Assembly: GCA_963772635.1 (NCBI GenBank)
Contig: CAVYYK010000016.1
Span: 62,001-126,000, forward strand
Direction of reading: 5' to 3'
Length of the DNA stretch: 64,000 nt
Source of the DNA: JAUXFS01 sp963772635
GTDB lineage: Bacteria > Pseudomonadota > Alphaproteobacteria > Rhodospirillales > Defluviicoccaceae
In this document: positions 43,402 to 52,492 of the stretch, piece by piece
Layout of the letters: each line of letters opens with the position of its first letter
Numbering within the stretch: the first letter of the stretch is position 1
Translations under genes and position numbers: made by a program
Notes under the pieces: generated by a model
Database searches by the model: none
What the model was told of the DNA's origin: nothing
What the model saw: only the letters and a program-made list of their open reading frames with translations

Positions 43402-44052
43402 GTGATCGACAAGGTGTTGATCGAGGTCATCTTCGACCCCGGATGTCCCTGGTGCTATATCGGCAAGCGGCGGCTCGAGAGAGCGCTGGCGCTCCGGCCG
43501 CAGGTGGTCGCGGCGGTGCGGTGGTGGCCTTTCCTGCTCAATCCGAGCATTCCCCCGGACGGCATCGATCGCAGCACCTACCTGCTTCGCAAATTCGGTA
43601 GCGAGACGAGGGTCGGCCGGGTGTACGGCGCCATCGCCGATGTCGGCCAGTCGGAGGAGATCGACTTCGCTTTCGAACGGATCCGCCGCACGCCCAATAC
43701 GGTCAACGCCCATCGGTTGATCCGTTTCGCCAACGCCCACGATAAGGCCGACGCCGCGGTCGAGGCGCTGTTCTTCAACCACTTCGTCGTCGGCCGTGAC
43801 ATCGGCGAGGTCAGGGTGCTGATCGACATCGGCGCGGATCTGAAGCTCGATACGGAGGCTTTGGGGCCTTACCTGACAAGCGACGCCGACCTGGCGCTGA
43901 TCTACGCCGAGAACGCCCGCGCCCACAGGCTCGGCATCAACGGCGTGCCCTCGTTCGTGTTCAACAAGGCGTTCGTGGTCTCCGGCGCCCAGGAAGCCAA
44001 TGTCCTGATGCGCATGCTCGAGATCGCCCGCGAGTCCGCCGTCTCGGCTTGA
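43402..44052 (+). CDS. DsbA-family oxidoreductase, FrnE type
   Basis: A 216-residue thioredoxin-fold protein with an inserted helical domain. The redox motif is C15-P-W-C18 (FDPGCPWCYIGKRRLE), and the cis-Pro loop is GINGVPSFVFN. The FrnE subfamily catalyses dithiol-disulfide exchange in the cytoplasm. No signal peptide is present, which agrees with FrnE rather than periplasmic DsbA. The next gene is convergent. Confidence 0.9.
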   Translation: MIDKVLIEVIFDPGCPWCYIGKRRLERALALRPQVVAAVRWWPFLLNPSIPPDGIDRSTYLLRKFGSETRVGRVYGAIADVGQSEEIDFAFERIRRTPNTVNAHRLIRFANAHDKADAAVEALFFNHFVVGRDIGEVRVLIDIGADLKLDTEALGPYLTSDADLALIYAENARAHRLGINGVPSFVFNKAFVVSGAQEANVLMRMLEIARESAVSA

Positions 44053-44065
44053 GGCTCGGTGTCCT

Positions 44066-44830
44066 CTAGAACAGGGTGTGGACGCCGACCAGGCCGTTCT
44101 CCCCGACCGTCACCGAAAAACCCTGGGCGTCGCCCGCTTCCGGCGTCGTTTGGCCGTAAATGTCGAAGTTGGTGAGCTTCTTCGGCGGATTGACCGGAAT
44201 GCCGGTGGGGTCCCAGGACAGAAGCACGTCCGGGAACGTCAAGTTCTCGAACGCCGCCGACGGCCATTTGTAGGCGTTGTAAACGAACTTCCCATCGATA
44301 CAGGCCGCCGCCAGCCAGTAGAAATCCGAGGACTGCAGACGAAGACCGTCCGGGGCCGGCTCGAAAAATCCGCTCGCCGCCAGGGCCCCGTCGAGGGCAT
44401 CGAGGTCGCTGTCGCTGACCGTGACATGCTCGATCACACCGCGGCCGGGCGCCAGGAGGTCCAGCGGATCGTTGAACAGCTTGCCGACCGGATTGTCGAT
44501 GACGACATTGCTTAGGTTCACGGCGCCGATCACTCGAACCTTGACACCGTGGCGATCGGCGCTGCCCGGGACCGAGTCGATGTCGTAGGTTCTCACCTGT
44601 TCGTTCCCCGGCGCGAAGTAGACACCATTGTAGACGAACCTGTAACGGGCAGGAGCCTCGGGCCCGCAGCTTTCCCTGACATCATCGGCGTTGAGATAGC
44701 TGAACCAGTTCAGCTTTCGGGAAACCGGGTCGTCCGCCCCCTCCTTGTAGGCGCATGCGACCACCATTCCGATGGCGGCGGCGGCAACGCCAATACGGAG
44801 ACAGCGGCTATTCGGCGAACAATCCGTCAT
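44066..44830 (-). CDS. Putative lipoprotein, unknown
   Basis: A 254-residue exported protein with a hydrophobic N-terminal segment (IGVAAAAIGMVVACAYKEG) whose VVAC is a possible lipobox. The mature part (SYLNADDVRESCGPEAPARY, RFVYNGVYFAPGNEQVRTYD, KFVYNAYKWPSAAFENLTFP) looks like an all-beta extracytoplasmic domain; RESCG and AACIDGKF hold Cys that could form a disulfide. No known family recognised. Start ATG at 44830. Confidence 0.6.
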   Translation of the reverse strand: MTDCSPNSRCLRIGVAAAAIGMVVACAYKEGADDPVSRKLNWFSYLNADDVRESCGPEAPARYRFVYNGVYFAPGNEQVRTYDIDSVPGSADRHGVKVRVIGAVNLSNVVIDNPVGKLFNDPLDLLAPGRGVIEHVTVSDSDLDALDGALAASGFFEPAPDGLRLQSSDFYWLAAACIDGKFVYNAYKWPSAAFENLTFPDVLLSWDPTGIPVNPPKKLTNFDIYGQTTPEAGDAQGFSVTVGENGLVGVHTLF

Positions 44831-45108
44831 CGTGAGAAGACAATATCACAAATGGGTTGGCGCTTCGATCGTCTTGCCGCCCGGCATTGACGGCCGCTGG
44901 CGTGTTGACGACCCGCTGTCTCGATGCAACGCCGAAGCCGGGATTCCATCGCTGCTCTTCCATTCCAGCGGGTCCGGTTTGAGCGCAAAATACTCCTTTT
45001 GGGTTGTGATGATAAACGAAGTGCGTTTTTAAGTTGCATCCAACCCCCACATGCGGTACAAATCTTTAGATGAAATTTGAATAAAATCTCTATGAATGAG
45101 TGACGAGC

Positions 45109-46239
45109 ATGAATGCATCACTTCTTGGAATTGTGTCCGGCTTTTATGATGCCAGTATGGATTGGAGGCTGTGGCCGCCGATCCTGACGCAGACGGGAGA
45201 CGCCGTTCGGGCACGCTGTTGCGCGATCGCGTCTCACGATTACGAGACCGGCACGGGTCGATTGGAGCAGTTGATCAATATCGACACCGACTACGTCGCT
45301 TCGTACGAAAGCCGGTACGCCGGTCGCAACGTCTGGTTGCGTCAGGAGGAGCATTTCCGGTCACCGGGAGCGGTCTGGTCGAGCCAACAGATCGTTCCCG
45401 ACGACGAACTCGTTGCGACGGATTTCTATCGGGATTGGCTCGCCCCGCAGGACCTCTTGCACCATCTTTTCGGCGTTCTCGATCGACGGGGCAGCGTCGT
45501 CACCTACCTCGTTTTCGGTCGCTCCGAGCGCGCCGGGCCGTTCAACGAGAGCGAGATCGCGCTGCTCCGCGATTTGCTGCCGAAAATGCAGCGCGGCTTC
45601 CGGGCCGGGCAGGCCTTCCGCAAAGCGCAGAACATCGAGCGAGTTGCGATGGAAGCGCTGGATGCCATGCCGATGGGGATCGTTCTGTTGAGTGGAAGCG
45701 GTGGCGTGGTCGGCGCCAATCTGGCCGCCAGGAGGATTATCGACAGCGGCGAGGTGCTTTCCATCGCCGAAGGCGGCCTTTGGGTGGACTGGGGCTGGCG
45801 CAAATTGCGGTTTCGGGACCTGATTTCACGGGAAGGGGGCAGGGGCAGGAGGAACCGAGCGGAAGAGGTTCCCGCGTTCAGCGTGCCGCGTTCGCCGGGG
45901 CAGAAGCCGCTGTCGATCCTCGTGGTGCCCGTGGGCGAGGAAGGCAAGACCGAAGCCGAGGACAAGCCGGTGGCGATCGTGTTCGTCGGCGACCCGGATC
46001 GGCCGGTGGAGATCGATCCGGCGCGGATATGCCAAATATACGGTCTCAGTCGTGCGGAAGCGCGGGTGGTGGCGCTGTTGGCGCGAGGCTACCGTCTCGA
46101 CCAGGTTGCCGAGGCCCTTGGTGTTGCCTACGAGACGGTTCGCAAACATCTCAAGCAGGTTTTTGGCAAGACCGGGACCGCTCGACAGGCTGAACTGGTT
46201 CGCTTGCTGGTAACCGGGCCCGCGGGGCTGAGGCTGTAG
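45109..46239 (+). CDS. LuxR-type transcriptional regulator heading the catabolic block
   Basis: A 376-residue regulator. The C-terminal HTH is GLSRAEARVVALLARGYRLD followed by QVAEALGVAYETVRKHLKQV and FGKTGTARQAELV, a clear LuxR/NarL-type DNA-binding domain. The N-terminal 170 residues (LWPPILTQTGDAVRARCC, WRDWLAPQDLLHHLFGVL-like) resemble a GAF/PAS-type sensor without known ligand, followed by a PAS-like middle (AMEALDAMPMGIVLLSGSGG). No receiver domain. It sits about 105 bp before the epimerase gene on the same strand, so it likely controls the operon. AT-rich sequence with AATAAAAT lies upstream. Confidence 0.85.
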   Translation: MNASLLGIVSGFYDASMDWRLWPPILTQTGDAVRARCCAIASHDYETGTGRLEQLINIDTDYVASYESRYAGRNVWLRQEEHFRSPGAVWSSQQIVPDDELVATDFYRDWLAPQDLLHHLFGVLDRRGSVVTYLVFGRSERAGPFNESEIALLRDLLPKMQRGFRAGQAFRKAQNIERVAMEALDAMPMGIVLLSGSGGVVGANLAARRIIDSGEVLSIAEGGLWVDWGWRKLRFRDLISREGGRGRRNRAEEVPAFSVPRSPGQKPLSILVVPVGEEGKTEAEDKPVAIVFVGDPDRPVEIDPARICQIYGLSRAEARVVALLARGYRLDQVAEALGVAYETVRKHLKQVFGKTGTARQAELVRLLVTGPAGLRL

Positions 46240-46343
46240 CGGGCTACTCCCGAAATAGGGGGCTCATCCGGTCGAGGTGAGTTGGCATGGGCCGTAGCGA
46301 CGGCGCATAATACTGCAACCGCGCCACCGACCGATTGGTAGAG

Positions 46344-47387
46344 ATGAGCAGCCTCGCCGCCGACGGCCTCCCGGAACGCTTTGCCGACGTGACGGCACTG
46401 GAAGCGTTCATGACCCGGCCGAGCCGGGCGTTGTGCGACGATCTGGCACGCGTGGATGGCGATATTCTCGTTCTCGGGGTCGGCGGCAAAATGGGGCCGA
46501 CGCTGGCCGGGCTCGCCAAGCGGGCGGCCCCCGGGAAACGCGTTGTCGGCGTTGCCCGGTTCAGCGAGCCGGGCGTGCGGGAGAAACTGGAGGCCTGGGG
46601 GGTGGAAACGCTCGCCTGCGATCTGCTCGATCGTGCCGCCGTCGCCGCCCTTCCCAGGCTGGACAACGTCATCTTCATGGCCGGGCGCAAGTTCGGATCG
46701 ACCGGATCGGAGGAATTGACCTGGGCGATGAACGTTCATGTTCCCGCCCTCGTTGCCGAGACCTTCACCGGTGCACGGATCATCGGGTTTTCCACCGCCT
46801 GCGTCTATCCGTTCGTCGACGTCCGACAAGGCGGCGCCAGCGAAGACACACCACCGATCCCGCCGTCGGGGGACTACGCCAATTCCTGTGTCGGGCGCGA
46901 GTACATGTTCCGCTACTTCTCGGCAAAGCACGGCACGCCGGGCCGGCTGATCCGGCTCAGCTACGCCATCGACATGCGTTACGGGGTGCTGCACGACGTG
47001 GCGCGAAAGGTCATCGCCGGCGCCGCCGTCGATCTGACCATGGGCCATGTCAACGTGATCTGGCAGGGCGATGCCAACGCGCAGGCATTGCGCGCGTTAC
47101 GCCACTGCACGACGCCGACATCGCCGCTCAACGTCAGCGGTCCGCAAACGGTCAGCATCCGCGCTCTGGCATCGGCCTTCGGCGCGCGTTTCGGCAAAAC
47201 GCCGGTGTTCGTCGGCGAGGAGGCCGGGACCGCGTGGCTGGTCGATACCTCCGAGGCCGTCCGCCTGTTCGGCCGCCCGTCGGTGCCGCTGGACCGGATG
47301 ATCGGCTGGGTCGCCGACTGGGTGGCGCGGGACATGCCGACGCTGGGCAAGGAGACTCACTACGAGGTCCGAGACGGCGCCTACTGA
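46344..47387 (+). CDS. NAD-dependent epimerase/dehydratase family protein
   Basis: A 347-residue Rossmann protein. ILVLGVGGKMGPTLAGLAKR is the dinucleotide-binding loop and VIFMAGRKFGSTGSEELTWA and IGFSTACVYPFVDVRQGG align with the extended SDR core. The usual Tyr-x3-Lys is not apparent (NSCVGREYMFRYF in its place), so catalysis may differ or the protein may bind NAD for another purpose. It may epimerise or oxidise the sugar acid taken up by the operon. Start ATG 46344 with only a weak ribosome site. Confidence 0.75.
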   Translation: MSSLAADGLPERFADVTALEAFMTRPSRALCDDLARVDGDILVLGVGGKMGPTLAGLAKRAAPGKRVVGVARFSEPGVREKLEAWGVETLACDLLDRAAVAALPRLDNVIFMAGRKFGSTGSEELTWAMNVHVPALVAETFTGARIIGFSTACVYPFVDVRQGGASEDTPPIPPSGDYANSCVGREYMFRYFSAKHGTPGRLIRLSYAIDMRYGVLHDVARKVIAGAAVDLTMGHVNVIWQGDANAQALRALRHCTTPTSPLNVSGPQTVSIRALASAFGARFGKTPVFVGEEAGTAWLVDTSEAVRLFGRPSVPLDRMIGWVADWVARDMPTLGKETHYEVRDGAY

Positions 47388-47493
47388 CGTCACGGCGCCT
47401 CAGGCTTGGCTTGACCCCTCAACGACCGGTCACTTACGTTGGCCAAATAGCTGTCCGGTTGTTCATTGCCGTTCGGGGCAAAGGCGAAGGGGT

Positions 47494-48555
47494 ATGGTGC
47501 TGCATCGATCGGGTATCCCCGAGGACGTCCTGGCGGTGTTGCGCCGGGGAACGGTGATTCCCGCCCATCCTCTCGCGCTCGATGCCCGTCGCAGGCTCGA
47601 TGTCCGGCGCCAGCGGGCACTCGGGCGTTACTATATCGATGCGGGGGCCGGTGGCTTGGCCGTCGGGGTGCACACCACCCAGTTCGCCATTCGCGAAGCC
47701 GGGCTGTACGAACCGGTGCTGGCGATCGCCGCCGAAACCGCCGCCGACTGGAGCGATCGTCCGTTGGTGATGATCGCCGGGCTGGCGGGCGATACCGCGC
47801 AGGCCGTGGCCGAGGCCCGTATCGCCGTCGCGCACGGTTATCATGCCGGCTTGCTGAGCCTCGCCGCCCTGAGGGATGCTTCCGAGGCGGAGTTGATCGC
47901 CCACTGCGAAACGGTGGCGGAGAAGATCCCGCTGATCGGTTTCTACCTTCAGCCGGCGGTCGGCGGCGTCGTCCTGCCGTCGAGCTTCTGGCGCCGGTTC
48001 GCCGCAATCGACAACGTGATCGCCATCAAGATCGCGCCGTTCAATCGCTATCGCACCCTGGACGTCGTCAGAGGGGTGGTCGAGGCGGATGCCGAGGACC
48101 GGGTGACCCTCTACACCGGCAACGACGACCACATACTACTGGACTTGCTGACGCCATTTACCCTCAACCGGAACGGCGCGCCGGTGACCGTCCGGATCAA
48201 GGGGGGGCTTCTCGGTCATTGGTGCGTGTGGACCCGGCGCGCCGCCGAACTCCTCGATCGCGTTCATGGAACCGTCGCGAGGGATGGCCTCGAGTTCGAT
48301 CTTCTCGCCCTCGATGCGGCAATCACCGACTGCAACGCGGCCTTTTTCGACGCCGCCAACGACTTCCGCGGCTGTATCGCCGGTTGCCATGAGGTGTTGC
48401 GTCGCCAGGGGCTGCTGGAAGGGACCTGGTGCCTGGATCCCGACGAGACGCTCAGCCCGGGGCAAAGCGCGGAGATCGATCGCGTCCATGCCGATTGGCC
48501 CGATCTCAACGACGACGAGTTCGTCCGCGCCAATCTCGACCGGTGGCTGGCATGA
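47494..48555 (+). CDS. Dihydrodipicolinate synthase family aldolase/dehydratase
   Basis: A 353-residue TIM barrel of the DHDPS/NAL group. GAGGLAVGVHTTQFAIREAG is the strand-three region, and the Schiff-base Lys is in NVIAIKIAPFNRYRTLDV. These enzymes cleave or dehydrate keto-acids made from sugar acids. GAAPVTVRIKGGLLGHWC is the active-site wall in related proteins. It is longer than classical DapA (about 292) and probably belongs to a sugar-acid aldolase subgroup. The start ATG has GAAGGGG upstream. Confidence 0.85.
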   Translation: MVLHRSGIPEDVLAVLRRGTVIPAHPLALDARRRLDVRRQRALGRYYIDAGAGGLAVGVHTTQFAIREAGLYEPVLAIAAETAADWSDRPLVMIAGLAGDTAQAVAEARIAVAHGYHAGLLSLAALRDASEAELIAHCETVAEKIPLIGFYLQPAVGGVVLPSSFWRRFAAIDNVIAIKIAPFNRYRTLDVVRGVVEADAEDRVTLYTGNDDHILLDLLTPFTLNRNGAPVTVRIKGGLLGHWCVWTRRAAELLDRVHGTVARDGLEFDLLALDAAITDCNAAFFDAANDFRGCIAGCHEVLRRQGLLEGTWCLDPDETLSPGQSAEIDRVHADWPDLNDDEFVRANLDRWLA

Positions 48556-48595
48556 GCCCGATGCGGAGAGCGACAAAGAACGAGGAGGACTTGCG

Positions 48596-49747
48596 ATGAG
48601 TGAGCGGCGCCTGGGCATCATCATGAGCGGCGTCACCGGCCGCATGGGAACGAACCAGCACCTGATCCGCTCGGTTTCGGCCATCCGGGCTCAGGGAGGG
48701 GTGGTCCTCAAGGACGGGTCGCGGGTGATGCCCGATCCGATCCTGGTCGGCCGCAATCCCGAAAAGCTCCGGGGCCTCGCCAAGTCCCAGGGCGGCCTGC
48801 GTTGGACCACCGACCTCGAAGCCGCCTTGGCCGACCCTGACGACACCCTGTTCTTCGACGCCGGCCTGACCCAGATGCGCCCCGCGCTCCTCGCCAAGGC
48901 GATCGCCGCCGGCAAGCATGTCTACTGCGAGAAACCGGTGGCGGAGACCCTGGAAGACGCGCTCGCCACGTATCGGGCGGCGCGGGACGCCGGCATCCGG
49001 CACGGCGCCGTCCAGGACAAGCTCTGGCTTCCCGGTCTGCGCAAGCTGAAGACATTGATCGACACCGGCTTCTTCGGCCGCATCCTCTCGGTGCGCGGCG
49101 AGTTCGGCTACTGGGTGTTCGAGGGCGACTGGCAGCCGACCCAGCGACCGTCGTGGAACTACCGCAAGGAGGACGGCGGCGGCATCATCATCGACATGAT
49201 GTGCCATTGGCGCTACGTGCTCGACAATCTGTTCGGGCCGGTGCGGGCGGTGACCTGCCTTGGTGCCATCCACGTTCCGGAAAGGTGGGACGAAGACGGG
49301 CGCCGGTACGACGCCACCGCCGACGACGCCTGCTATGCCAGCCTGGAAATCGAGGGCGGCATCGTCGCCCATATCAACAGCTCCTGGTGCACCCGGGTGC
49401 GCCGCGACGACCTGGTGACCTTCCATGTCGACGGAACGCTGGGCTCGGCCGTCGCCGGTCTCCAGGACTGCTACATTCAGCCGCGGGCGGCGACGCCGAA
49501 GCCGGTGTGGAACCCCGACCTGCGCCAGACCATCGACTTCTACGACACCTGGCAGGCGATGCCGGACAATCTGGAATACGACAACGCGTTCAAGATCCAG
49601 TGGGAGCTGTTCATCCGCCATCTTGTCGACGGCGATCCGTTCCAGTGGAACCTGCGCGAAGCCGCCAAGGGGGTGCAACTCGCGGAGTTGGCGCAGCGGA
49701 GCTGGCGCGAACGGCGCTGGTTCGACGTTCCCGAACTGGAGACCTGA
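48596..49747 (+). CDS. Gfo/Idh/MocA-family oxidoreductase
   Basis: A 383-residue oxidoreductase. The N-terminal NAD(P) fold has GIIMSGVTGRMGTNQHLIRS, and the family motif is HVYCEKPVAETLEDALATYR (EKP with the catalytic Lys). A second domain follows (WNYRKEDGGGIIIDMMCHWR, with the active-site Asp and His near it). Members oxidise sugar hydroxyls or inositols. The ribosome site is GAGGAGG. It ends just before the DUF993 gene, so the two are coupled. Confidence 0.9.
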   Translation: MSERRLGIIMSGVTGRMGTNQHLIRSVSAIRAQGGVVLKDGSRVMPDPILVGRNPEKLRGLAKSQGGLRWTTDLEAALADPDDTLFFDAGLTQMRPALLAKAIAAGKHVYCEKPVAETLEDALATYRAARDAGIRHGAVQDKLWLPGLRKLKTLIDTGFFGRILSVRGEFGYWVFEGDWQPTQRPSWNYRKEDGGGIIIDMMCHWRYVLDNLFGPVRAVTCLGAIHVPERWDEDGRRYDATADDACYASLEIEGGIVAHINSSWCTRVRRDDLVTFHVDGTLGSAVAGLQDCYIQPRAATPKPVWNPDLRQTIDFYDTWQAMPDNLEYDNAFKIQWELFIRHLVDGDPFQWNLREAAKGVQLAELAQRSWRERRWFDVPELET

Positions 49748-49750
49748 GCC

Positions 49751-50914
49751 GTGCCGACGGTCACGCTGCCCGGACCGGACGGCGCTCTTGCGCCGTTCAC
49801 CGCCGGCGCGCCTCGCGGCTTTCCCGATCGACCGGCGACGCCGTTCAACCGCGTCGCCTATGCGGCCGCCCACGTGGTCGCCGACCCGCTGGCCGATGTC
49901 GATCCGTGGCTGCAGCCGGCGATCGACTGGGAGACGACGATCGCCTTTCGCCGCCATCTGTGGCGGCTCGGCTTCGGTGTCGCCGAGGCGATGGATACCG
50001 CCCAACGGGGCATGGGGCTCGATTGGCCGACCTCGCTCGAGCTGATTCGCCGCAGCCTCCAGGCCGCCGCCGAAACACCCGGTGCGATGGTGGCTTGCGG
50101 CGCCGGAACCGATCACCTGACCCCGGGCCCCGAGCTGGACTTGGACGAGGTGATCCGCGCCTACGAGGAGCAGTGCGCGGCGATCGAGGCGCTGGGCGGG
50201 CGGATCATTCTGATGGCGAGCCGCGCGCTCGCCGCTTGCGCCACCTCTCCCGACGATTACGCCCGGGTCTATGGCCGCATCCTCCGCCAGGTCAAGGAGC
50301 CGGTGATCATCCACTGGCTGGGCGAGATGTTCGATCCCGCCCTCGCCGGCTACTGGGGCGCCGACGATCACGCGGCGGCGATGGACGTCTGCCTCGCCGT
50401 CATCGTCGACAACGCCGCCAAGGTCGACGGGATCAAGATCTCGTTGCTCGACGCCGAGAAGGAGGTGGCGATGCGCCGGCGGCTGCCGGTCGGGGTGCGC
50501 ATGTACACCGGGGACGATTTCAACTTCGCCGAATTGATCGCCGGAGACGGGGAGGGATACAGCGACGCGCTCCTCGGCATCTTCGACGCCATCGCGCCGG
50601 CGGCTTCGGCGGCGCTCGCCGCACTGGCGAAGGGTAACGAGGCCGGGTTTCATGATATCCTGCGGCCGACCGTGCCGTTGTCGCGGCATATCTTCGCGGC
50701 GCCGACGCGCTTCTACAAGACCGGGGTGGTGTTCATGGCCTATCTCAATGGTCACCAGGATCATTTCCTGATGGTCGGCGGTCAGGAAAGCGCGCGTTCG
50801 ACGCTGCATCTCGCGGAGCTGTTCCGCCTCGCCGACCGGGCGGGGCTGTTCAGGGATCCCGATCTCGCCTGCGAACGCATGAGGCGCATACTCGCGGTCA
50901 GGGGGGTCGGTTAA
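49751..50914 (+). CDS. DUF993 TIM-barrel protein
   Basis: A 387-residue DUF993 protein, distantly related to dihydrodipicolinate synthases. PATPFNRVAYAAAHVVADPL, RRHLWRLGFGVAEAMDTAQ, TDHLTPGPELDLDEVIRAY, VIIHWLGEMFDPALAGYWG and the possible Schiff-base lysine in KVDGIKISLLDAEKEV suggest an aldolase or lyase. It is chained to the Gfo/Idh gene (start GTG 3 bp after its stop). DUF993 genes beside sugar dehydrogenases occur in other proteobacteria, but the reaction is not established. Confidence 0.85.
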   Translation: MPTVTLPGPDGALAPFTAGAPRGFPDRPATPFNRVAYAAAHVVADPLADVDPWLQPAIDWETTIAFRRHLWRLGFGVAEAMDTAQRGMGLDWPTSLELIRRSLQAAAETPGAMVACGAGTDHLTPGPELDLDEVIRAYEEQCAAIEALGGRIILMASRALAACATSPDDYARVYGRILRQVKEPVIIHWLGEMFDPALAGYWGADDHAAAMDVCLAVIVDNAAKVDGIKISLLDAEKEVAMRRRLPVGVRMYTGDDFNFAELIAGDGEGYSDALLGIFDAIAPAASAALAALAKGNEAGFHDILRPTVPLSRHIFAAPTRFYKTGVVFMAYLNGHQDHFLMVGGQESARSTLHLAELFRLADRAGLFRDPDLACERMRRILAVRGVG

Positions 50915-50955
50915 GACGAAACTTCAATAACGATCTTGAAAGGGAGGAAATAACG

Positions 50956-51957
50956 ATGAAAAGACTGCTGATTGTCGCGCTGGCGACCACTGCTTTTGCC
51001 GTTCCCGCGGTGGCGGGAGACTATCCCTGGAAGCCCGACAAGCCGATTACCATCATCGTGCCGTGGGGCGCAGGGGGCGCGACCGACCAGGTCACCCGTG
51101 TCACCGCCGGGATTCTCGAAGACGAACTCGGCCAGAACGTCGTCGTCGTCAACCAGCCGGGAGCGTCGGGCTCGATCGGCACGAAGAACGCCTGGGAGGC
51201 GCCGCGCGACGGCTACACCTGGGCGGCGGGGGCGCCGAAGCAGCTCGGCACCTACAAGCTGCTCGGCCAGTGGGACACCTGGATCGACGACTGGCGGCTC
51301 TACAACACGGTGACCAACGTACCTCTCGTCTCGGTCAATCCCTCCAGTCCTTACAAGGATATGGGCGAGCTTCTTAAAGCGATGTCGGAGAAGGAGATCG
51401 CGGTGGCGACGGCGGGCGCCGGATCGTCCGGTCATGCGGCGATCGAAGGCATCAAGTCGGCGACGGGGATCAAGTACAAGCACGTCACCTATGACGGCGG
51501 CAACCCGGCGGTGATTGCCACCGTCGGCGGCGAGACCGAGGTGACCACCCAGCTCGCGTCGGAACAGGCCGAGATGGTCCGCGGCGGTCGGCTGCGTCCG
51601 CTGGCGGTGCTGGCCTCGCAGCCGCTGGAGATCGAGGGGTACGGGACCGTTCCGCCGATCACCGATTACATCGACAAGCCTTTGCCGATCCTGTCCACCG
51701 CGTTCGGCATTTTCATCCCGAAGGAGGGCACGCCGAAGGAAGTCATCGAGACCTTCGACATGATCTGGCAGAACGTGATTCCCAACAGCAAGGCGCTCAA
51801 GTCCTACGCGCTGCAGAAGGGCGCCCTGTTCACGCCGGCCTACGGCGATGCGGCCCGCGACAAGGTCTGGCCGGAAATCCAGTCCGATGCGTGGAGCTTC
51901 CAAGCGGCGGGACGGGCGAAAATATCGCCCGAGGAACTCGGCATTCCCAAGCCCTGA
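50956..51957 (+). CDS. tctC: Tripartite tricarboxylate transporter substrate-binding protein
   Basis: A 333-residue periplasmic binding protein with signal peptide (LLIVALATTAFAVPAVAGDY, cleavage after VAG). PDKPITIIVPWGAGGATDQV and NQPGASGSIGTKNAWEAPR are the TctC/BugT-type ligand-loop signatures. It delivers a carboxylate substrate to the TctAB membrane complex. Its nearest genes upstream are sugar-acid catabolic; the ligand is probably an acid derived from a sugar. The ribosome site is AGGGAGG. Confidence 0.88.
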   Translation: MKRLLIVALATTAFAVPAVAGDYPWKPDKPITIIVPWGAGGATDQVTRVTAGILEDELGQNVVVVNQPGASGSIGTKNAWEAPRDGYTWAAGAPKQLGTYKLLGQWDTWIDDWRLYNTVTNVPLVSVNPSSPYKDMGELLKAMSEKEIAVATAGAGSSGHAAIEGIKSATGIKYKHVTYDGGNPAVIATVGGETEVTTQLASEQAEMVRGGRLRPLAVLASQPLEIEGYGTVPPITDYIDKPLPILSTAFGIFIPKEGTPKEVIETFDMIWQNVIPNSKALKSYALQKGALFTPAYGDAARDKVWPEIQSDAWSFQAAGRAKISPEELGIPKP

Positions 51958-51974
51958 CGGGTAGGGAGATCGGG

Positions 51975-52487
51975 TTGCGGACGATGCCGGGCCGCCGGGC
52001 GGACTTGCTGTTCGGGTTGGTCCTGGTCGCGCTCGGCATCGCCGTCGCCTTCGAGTCCTGGCGCATGCCCCGGTTCACCGAGCTCGGTGTCCATCCGATG
52101 ACCGCGCCGGGGCTGGTGCCCGGTCTGCTCGGACTGGTGACGGCGATGCTCGGAGGCATTCTCACCGCCCGGTCCGCCAGAACCGGCGGTAGCTCTCCTG
52201 CGGCGTCGGTCGGAGGAGAAAGCCGGGAATTCCTGCGACAGGCGGGACGGTTCGCGCTGACCCTCGTTCTCTGCCTCGCTTACGCGGCGGTGCTGATCGG
52301 CCGGGTGGAGTTCTGGCTGGCCACCGGCCTGTTCGTGTTCGCCTTCATCGTCCTGTTCGAATGGAGTGGAGAACGCGAGATCTCCGGCCATGTCAGGGCC
52401 GTCGTGTTCGCCGGTATCCAGGCCGTCGTCGTCTCCGCCCTGGTGACCGTCGTTTTCGAGCGGATCTTCCTCGTGCGTCTGCCCTGA
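51975..52487 (+). CDS. tctB: Tripartite tricarboxylate transporter small membrane subunit
   Basis: A 170-residue TctB-like protein with four hydrophobic segments (DLLFGLVLVALGIAVAFESW, APGLVPGLLGLVTAMLGGIL, FALTLVLCLAYAAVLIGRVE, VVFAGIQAVVVSALVTVVFE). TTG at 51975 has GGGAG 7 bp upstream; ATG at 51984 is the alternative. The stop is only 6 bp before the TctA start. Confidence 0.75.
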   Translation: MRTMPGRRADLLFGLVLVALGIAVAFESWRMPRFTELGVHPMTAPGLVPGLLGLVTAMLGGILTARSARTGGSSPAASVGGESREFLRQAGRFALTLVLCLAYAAVLIGRVEFWLATGLFVFAFIVLFEWSGEREISGHVRAVVFAGIQAVVVSALVTVVFERIFLVRLP

Positions 52488-52492
52488 ACGCC

